The position numbers and the translations under genes were made by a program. The notes below the pieces were generated by a model, which saw nothing but the letters and a program-made list of their open reading frames with translations, had not been told where the DNA came from and ran no database searches. Shown here in pieces: positions 58,284 through 64,000 of a stretch of 64,000 bases of DNA (positions within the stretch are counted from its first letter, which is position 1; every line of letters begins with the position of its first letter). The DNA is from Chalciporus piperatus (lineage: Eukaryota; Basidiomycota; Agaricomycetes; Boletales; Boletaceae): contig JBBPTG010000103.1 in assembly GCA_038093975.1 (NCBI GenBank), positions 1 to 64,000 of the forward strand. Reading direction: 5' to 3'.

Positions 58284-61256
58284 CATGGCTCAACCTGCCC
58301 GACGTCGACGAATTCCCGAGTCTAACCCAACCAGCGGTCTGCTCTCAAATGTATTCAGCTTCGTTTCCAGAGAATTCGAGTCGTTCGTTCACAATGCCAC
58401 GGCAGGAAGAGTCAGTCATGTCCCATCCGATTCCCTCGACTTGCTGATGGCAGCCTACTCAGGTCAACCCACCCACGTCTTCCGCGCGCGTCAGGAGTTC
58501 AGGAAGGAGGAGGAAAGACACAGATTTGGAGAGGCATATGAGCGACGACGAGGCCAGCCGCAGATCGAGAGCGCATCAACACCGACAGGCCCGCGGACGG
58601 CCCAAACAAGATTCTTGTCATCTAAAACCGCGCTCCAAGTCATCTGATCCAACTAGAAAACATCGCCATAGGCATGTAGAACCCACCTACATCGACGTGG
58701 AGCAAGGTAGCGTGTTCCGCTGGTCTCCGAGCGCTGTTGTTCAACTTGTCCTGTAGTACTCTCAGCCAGTGACCGTGAACGTTCCAAGTCCCCTACTCCT
58801 CGACCACCAAGCGCGTCCCAACCCGCTCCTACTCGAAGGCTGAAGAAACAGCCGTCTCTAACGATGCCCGGTTCACTCTTTCCTCGATCTTCCTCTCTCG
58901 AACCAGATGCATCAGATGGAGAGCAACCTACACAGCCCGTATTACATGTTCGCCCCTCAGTCAACGACAGTGATGCAGACGACGCAGAAGCAGGCCCATC
59001 GAGAACCAGCGCGTCCACCCACCCGACTACGGAATCCATGGATCCCACCCACCCTTCCCTCAATCAGTACGTCTCGCCTTGGCGTGCTCGTTCTGTGGCT
59101 TCGGTCAAGGATGCTTTGCAACGATTTAATGCCACGGAGGGGGCGGAAGCCGACTTTTCACTCATGTTGCCCAGTCCCCAAACATCCCCTGTCAAGCCCG
59201 CATCCAAGGCCCGTTCTGAAGTCGACGGATCTCCACAGTCCTCAAGGTCGGGTCTCCCCGCGCCTACGTCGACATTGAGGAAGGGCAAAGAGCGCGCACG
59301 GAAGGATAGGATTGACGAGGACCTCGATTTCATCGTTGGCCCGAGCACAGGCCAGGCGGGTGTATCTGCCAAGGAACGCGAATTAGATGCTGCACGGGAG
59401 GAGCAGCGCGAGCATGAGCAACGTTCGAACGGGGACCAGAGCAGGCGAGCGTCGGATGCGCGCGAACGAGATAAGCAGCGCATCAAAGCACTGGAGGAAG
59501 AGGTTAGATGGTTGAAGGGAGAGGTACGAAGCACTCGCACTGAAAACTGCCCCATACGCGTCGGACTAAGACGATCTTGATAGCTATCCAGAAGTCAACT
59601 CTGGTCCTCTGGCCCACCGCCTCCACCGCCCCCGCCCCCGCCTCCACCACTACCACCGCCCCTCCCGCTCCGCATCGACCCGACTCCGTGTACTCCCACT
59701 TCCATGTTCGCATCTGCCCGAGCTTCCCTAAGACACGCTATGACACCCGTGGAGGCACCAATCAATAACCCCGATCTTGGCAGGACAAAGAGGCAAGGAC
59801 AGCCCACTGTAAACGTCCCATCCGACAAGATGGCCGCCTTCCTCAACGAGGTCATGACTGCTAGGTTACGGAAGGTTGGCGGAGGGGCAGCGAATGAAAG
59901 TGCAGCTGGACCATCAGGATTCAGTAAAAGCGTCGCCGGAACGAGTAGTGCCGCATTGGCACCTCCTGCTAAACTTTCTGCGAAGGAGTTGTTGTTACGT
60001 CGACGGTCGTTGGCAAACCTTCGTGTTCCGATCGATTCTGCTTTGGCCGCGCCGGTACCACCGTCTATGTTGGCTGCGTCTTTACCTGCATCTGCATTCA
60101 AGGAACCGGAACTCCGCGTTGGGCAGAAACGTAAGGCAGACGCGATAGAGACAGAAGAGACGACGGGTCGTATGTGTATGTTGCACTCCTTTTTTTCCAA
60201 GACGAGATATCCCCTGATCGTGTCTCCACATTTACAGCGAAACGTCGTATGACAGAGTCATCTTCGCAATCGTCGTCAGGAGCAAGTCAAAACAGTGCAG
60301 CATCTTCATCAATATTACATCTTTCTGATCTCTCTCTCCCATCCCACACATCACTTGCCAATGAAACTGATATCACCACCCCATCGCTCTGTTCGGATAA
60401 CGAACGAGAAGGGGAAAACAGCATTGAAGATCGAGTTCCGTCTACACCCCCTGGACCTCGACCCCCGAGCTCGAACCCTAACGGCTCCAGGATAAACCCT
60501 CGTGAAGATTATATAGAAGTAATCGATGTCGATATGGAAGAACCTTCACGTCCAGAACCTCGAACCATCACTCCCAGTTCGGTCCCTCGCCGAACCTCTG
60601 ATCTGTTCAAGAAGCGCCCTCCTACATCTCCCATACCGAATCCTACGCCCCGCAGACCATCAGCGCCTGCGCGCACCAAACGAGGGGCCACTCCTAAACC
60701 GAAGACGGTTTCGCCCCCTGAATCAGAAGCAGAGGATGATGATGGAGCATGGCCACGAACCGCACCAGTGCCGTTTATATCTCTCATCCCCGCACCCAAA
60801 TCCAAATCCAAACCGAAAACGAAAACGAAGCCCAACCTGGTTGGCAAAGGCCGACCACGAGCAAAACCACAGAATACAAGCCAACCCACTGCCTCATCAG
60901 GCTCGGCTTCGGGTTCCCAGGTCAAGCGCAAGAAAACACACAAACGGCGCCCGACACTCGACGAAGAACTGCGCCACGCGGAAGCTCGCTCTTCGGACAT
61001 TGATCAGGACAACGACGAGCTCGGTTCAGATGCGGGGGATGACGTGTTTATGGGCAAGGGGACGATGAGTAGCCGGAAAGGCTTCCTGGCCCATGGTGGA
61101 GGTGGGGGTGTGCCGGTATTTATGGGTGTGGGATATGTGCAAGGAGCGGAACCGGGGAGTGGGGATGAGGACAGGGCAATGGAGACGCAACCTCGGCTGA
61201 TACACAAATCATCAAGTCAGGTTTCTTTGATTCCACGGCCGAAAGCTAGGACGTGA
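58284..61256 (+). CDS. large, mostly disordered Pro/Ser-rich protein
   Basis: I do not recognise a family. The start (58284-58286) gives MAQPARRRRIPESNPTSGLL, then a short folded-looking piece (VFSFVSREFESFVHNAT...DLLMAAYSG). The rest is low-complexity: a Lys/Arg/Ser-rich part, a heptad stretch (DKQRIKALEEEVRWLKGE), a polyproline run (about 59605-59655; P x12 then LPPPLPL), a short helix MFASARASLRHAM, and SDKMAAFLNEVMTARLRKV. The polyproline plus LRHAM-type helix recalls WH2/profilin-binding actin regulators, but the match is weak. Ser/Thr-Pro sites are very frequent. The last part has basic tracts and ends SLIPRPKART, stop TGA at 61254-61256. At least four introns. No catalytic motif. Confidence 0.7.
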
Positions 61257-61533
61257 TTCGAGCATCAACGCGCTCGCCCTCGAAGATACCCTGCATGACA
61301 TGCTTGACACACGAGCTCGAATTGGAAGCGATACCTTGAATGATACCGTAGTTCTAACGTATATTTATTTGTATTTCCCGTGTATTCATGATGTCGATGA
61401 TTTCTTGACTTCTTCAAGACACGCGGTTGTTGCGGAATGAATGTTCTGTCGGCCGAAGGATGTCATTCACCTGAATCGGGACATGTTGAGCGGAACATCA
61501 CTCACACTCGGAAACGCAAGGTCGGTGGAGGTC

Positions 61534-62578
61534 ATGGCAATGGCCATCGAACTCGAGGGACTCTCTGAAAGAAGTAAATGTGGTATCGAGCGACTCCGAG
61601 CTCACTCTCTCGGCGAACGACCAGACTTGTGGGTCTCAGAAACCTCCGGTGGGTCTGGAATGAACTCACCGCCGAGCAATAATACAGGTCAGCCATACCG
61701 AGAAAGAAGCTAGCTGCTGTGCTCGTCCTACTTTATGAGAAAGCCGGCGAGCTCCGAGTCGTCCTTACAACGCGCTCGAAGCTCCTTCGAGCCCACCCTG
61801 GACAGACAGCGCTTCCAGGAGGCAAAGCCGACGAGAGCGATGTGGATCTCGTTTATACAGCCGTGAGCTTGACACCGGTCTGTGTTTAACTCTACTGAAT
61901 CGCCGCCCTCTAGCTCAGGGAAGCCCATGAAGAAGTCGGCCTCCCCCTCAACTCCCCTCATATTCATACACTATGCACCCTCCAGCCGTTCCTTTCTCAA
62001 TCTCAGCTGCTTGTCACACCAGTCGTTGCATTCCTTTCGAATCCCAGCATCCTCGACACGTTGGAACCATCTGTCGGTGAAGTAGACCATATCTTTAACC
62101 ACCCGCTGGAGGCTATCCTCGACCCATCCTTATCCGCCAAGGAGCCCCTTGTACCAAGAGGCAGCGAAAACTGGCTGTACATGGAGGAATTCCACGTGAG
62201 TTCTGTCACACTGGCTTGGCTCCTGGGAGGAAGCCCGTTTCATTTCGACACCCAGAACGTAACCGATCAGACTATCAAGATAGACGAGACAGAGACCGTA
62301 CTTTATCGCCATCATCGCCTTCGTTCTTGTGCTTCCCCCGTCAAGGGTCTAACGGCCGACATTCTGGTGAGGACAGCGATCAACTATCCCATCGATGTTC
62401 AGAGACCACTATTGCTGACTCTTCACCATAGATTTGCGTCGCGGGGATCGTGTATGAAAAGGGAACGACGTACGAACGACATCCTCCTGGGAGAGATGTT
62501 CAGTATCTCCTTGATCTTCGCATGAAGCAATATCGAACACTTGATGGGTTGGCGACGATTACTGTATCGACCTCGTAA
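61534..62578 (+). CDS. Nudix hydrolase, coenzyme A pyrophosphatase type
   Basis: Peroxisomal/mitochondrial-type CoA diphosphatase (PCD1/NUDT7-NUDT8 family). The start is placed at 61534-61536 (MAMAIELEGLSERSKCGIERL); an in-frame upstream ATG at 61441 is possible. After an intron: AIPRKKLAAVLVLLYEKAGELRVVLTTRSKLLRAHPGQTALPGGKADESDVDLVYTA. The next intron splits the Nudix box, which continues LREAHEEVGLP, giving the GX5EX7REXXEEXG metal-binding pattern across the joint. Then come HTLCTLQPFLSQSQLLVTPVVAFL, a variable region, and LTADILICVAGIVYEKG. The UPF0035-like LLRAHPGQTALPGGK box marks the CoA-directed subfamily. Stop TAA at 62576-62578. I see no C-terminal peroxisome signal (ends VSTS). Confidence 0.85.
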
Positions 62579-62878
62579 TTGGGCATGGAAAAGTTTCTGC
62601 ACATATTACTTTGTCACACGATATTCTGGATAAGGCTGACATGAGAGATCGACAAGCTGTCTGTATGCGGGTAGGGTACTTCGACGAACTGGAGTGATCC
62701 ACCTTGGTCCAAAGGTATATTGGCAAAGCAGTGAGAACGCGTACTCGCCGTCGGCAACTACAACCTGCCTGCGATGAGCAGGAGAATATTACTTGACATA
62801 CGACTTTAAGTCAACCCCAGAGTGTTGTATAATGCTTGCAAGCAGCGATGTACATACGACTAGATCCTCCATCGTGTT
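62579..62878. other. convergent intergenic gap, no gene seen
   Basis: 300 bp between the Nudix and homoaconitase stop codons. It contains only 3' UTR-like sequence. Confidence 0.4.
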
Positions 62879-64000
62879 TCATGACTGTGACTGTACAGAT
62901 TTGAGAATATATCCCTCAAGCCCCCCGCATACCCAGAGCTCCTGCACACTCGCACCAACTGTCCGCACGGCGTACTGGTTTTCGCCATGAGCACTTTTGA
63001 CGACAACAGACCCATCCCGCATGCTGATGCGAATCTCGTGCCCCTCATTCACGGTAAGCTCTCCCTTCTTACCCCCGCTGCCGCGTTTGCCGTCCTTGGC
63101 ATACGCATCCGTGAGGTCCTTTACGAGCTCGGGACACTCTAAGCACACCAGCCCATTATTGATCGCGTTGCGTTTGAAGATGTCCCCGAACGAGCCTGCG
63201 ACGACGACAGGAATACCTGCAGCCTTGAGCGCGGTTGCGGCTTGCTCGCGGGACGATCCGGTACCAAAATTATATCCTGAGACCAATATGATACCCTCCT
63301 TCGTGACGTTATTGTTTTCCGTTGACGTAGAAGAAGCGGAATTTTGGCGTTGCTCAGAGATCAACGAAGCGACCATGCCTGCGAAGGAGGTATCATAGTT
63401 CTCCATCACAACTTGCGCTTGGCGCTCAAGTGTAATGTCGTCTTGGTAGGTGTATTTGCCAGGGTAGAGTGCATCGGTGTTCAGGTTATCTTGAGGTGCA
63501 AACAGGAGGCGGCCTGAGAATGCAGATGGGAAGCCAGGGAAAAGAGGCTCGTCGGTCGTCTGTGTCGATGGGGTGGATGAGGTATCAATCGATTCGGTGG
63601 GGTTAACGTAGAATGTGGGTGCACCGCTTAGAGGTAACTTTGCGGTATCGAGCGAGTCTGGGCTGCAGATGTACCCTTTAATGGCACTGGCGGCGACCAC
63701 AGCGGGGCTTGCCAAGTATGCCTGGGCTTTGGGGTGGCCCATACGACCCTTGTAGTTCCTGTTTGTTGCACTGATGCCTATCTCACCCTCCTCGAGCAGA
63801 CCTGTGCCGAGACCGATGCACGGTCCACATCCTGCAGGGAGCACCTTGGCACCGGAGGCAATGAGGGCGTTCCAATACCCGAGCTGTTCAGACTCCTGCT
63901 GAACTGTCGAGCTCGCCGCAGCGATGTAGAACTCGACTCCTGGTGCAACCTTGTTTCCCTCCATCACAGCCGCCGCCGCCGCAATGTCTGAGACACGTGA
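62879..64000 (-). CDS. LYS4: homoaconitase, C-terminal part (runs off right edge)
   Basis: Fe-S dehydratase converting homocitrate to homoisocitrate in the fungal alpha-aminoadipate route to lysine, in mitochondria. The visible part reads from the window edge: SRVSDIAAAAAVMEGNKVAPGVEFYIAAASSTVQQ, then LPAGCGPCIGLGTGLLEEGEIGISATNRNYKGRMG (two of the three cluster Cys ligands and the active Arg loop), AYLASPAVVAASA, the linker with a Ser/Thr-rich stretch, and the swivel domain GIILVSGYNFGTGSSREQAATALKAAG (active Ser/Arg), VAGSFGDIFKRNAINNGLVCLE. It ends GGLEGYILKSVQSQS, stop TGA at 62879-62881. No intron is visible in these 1.1 kb. Homoaconitase rather than aconitase is favoured by SRVSDIAAAA and the long linker. 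Confidence 0.88.
   Translation of the reverse strand, partial: SRVSDIAAAAAVMEGNKVAPGVEFYIAAASSTVQQESEQLGYWNALIASGAKVLPAGCGPCIGLGTGLLEEGEIGISATNRNYKGRMGHPKAQAYLASPAVVAASAIKGYICSPDSLDTAKLPLSGAPTFYVNPTESIDTSSTPSTQTTDEPLFPGFPSAFSGRLLFAPQDNLNTDALYPGKYTYQDDITLERQAQVVMENYDTSFAGMVASLISEQRQNSASSTSTENNNVTKEGIILVSGYNFGTGSSREQAATALKAAGIPVVVAGSFGDIFKRNAINNGLVCLECPELVKDLTDAYAKDGKRGSGGKKGELTVNEGHEIRISMRDGSVVVKSAHGENQYAVRTVGASVQELWVCGGLEGYILKSVQSQS

Overview
The window is nuclear DNA of a mushroom-forming basidiomycete (Agaricomycetes-like). Coding genes are dense, cut by many 48-60 bp GT-AG introns, and encode typical basidiomycete housekeeping proteins. The left end carries KDZ and DIRS-type elements, which are common in Agaricomycetes.

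Region A (1-18.9 kb) is a mobile-element graveyard. A KDZ-type transposase runs off the left edge. Facing it is a long, broken gene of unknown function with a homeodomain-like helix. That gene is split by a 2,228 bp element with 46 bp perfect terminal inverted repeats (TIRs) and two different tandem arrays inside. Two more genes follow on the minus strand: a Cys-cluster/coiled-coil protein, truncated by a hAT-like MITE with 8 bp target-site duplication (TSD), and a small coiled-coil protein. A second, diverged copy of part of the split gene lies at 11.8-12.2 kb and was hit by a Ty1/copia element, of which one LTR and an RNase H tail remain. That tail is fused to a DIRS-like retroelement (gag, RT/RNase H, tyrosine recombinase). 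The DIRS RT domain is itself split by a 1,954 bp element holding a 20 bp-unit minisatellite. In three of these insertions (4583-6810, 8230-8893, 14732-16685) the host reading frame rejoins in phase when the insert and one TSD copy are ignored, so the order of events can be read.

Region B (18.9-64 kb) is ordinary gene-rich chromosome, about 25 genes in 45 kb. In order: SGD1/NOM1-like nucleolar MIF4G protein, mitochondrial citrate synthase, tRNA m7G methyltransferase TRM8, exosome RRP41, nicotinate phosphoribosyltransferase, a decayed GH79 glycoside hydrolase, DBP2-like DEAD-box helicase, RSR1-like Ras GTPase, an RS-tailed cyclophilin, eIF4B-like RRM protein, ARPC2, an Alba-domain protein, a DDT/PHD chromatin protein, APC10, UBA4, a UBX protein, a PITH protein, a MED25-like vWA protein, a secreted Ser/Thr-rich protein, OLA1, pICln, an SH3 protein, a four-TM membrane protein, a large disordered protein, a Nudix CoA pyrophosphatase and homoaconitase (cut by the right edge). 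Many are divergent pairs with 130-290 bp between start codons.

The most interesting material is the nested-insertion history of the left 19 kb, and the multi-gene KDZ neighbourhood that may be one large transposon. Other points are a GC-AG intron in SGD1, the outsize intron in DBP2, a duplication inside an OLA1 intron, and a GH79 gene that lost its catalytic core. Splice sites were read by eye from frame continuity and GT-AG signals, so exact starts and some joints are approximate.
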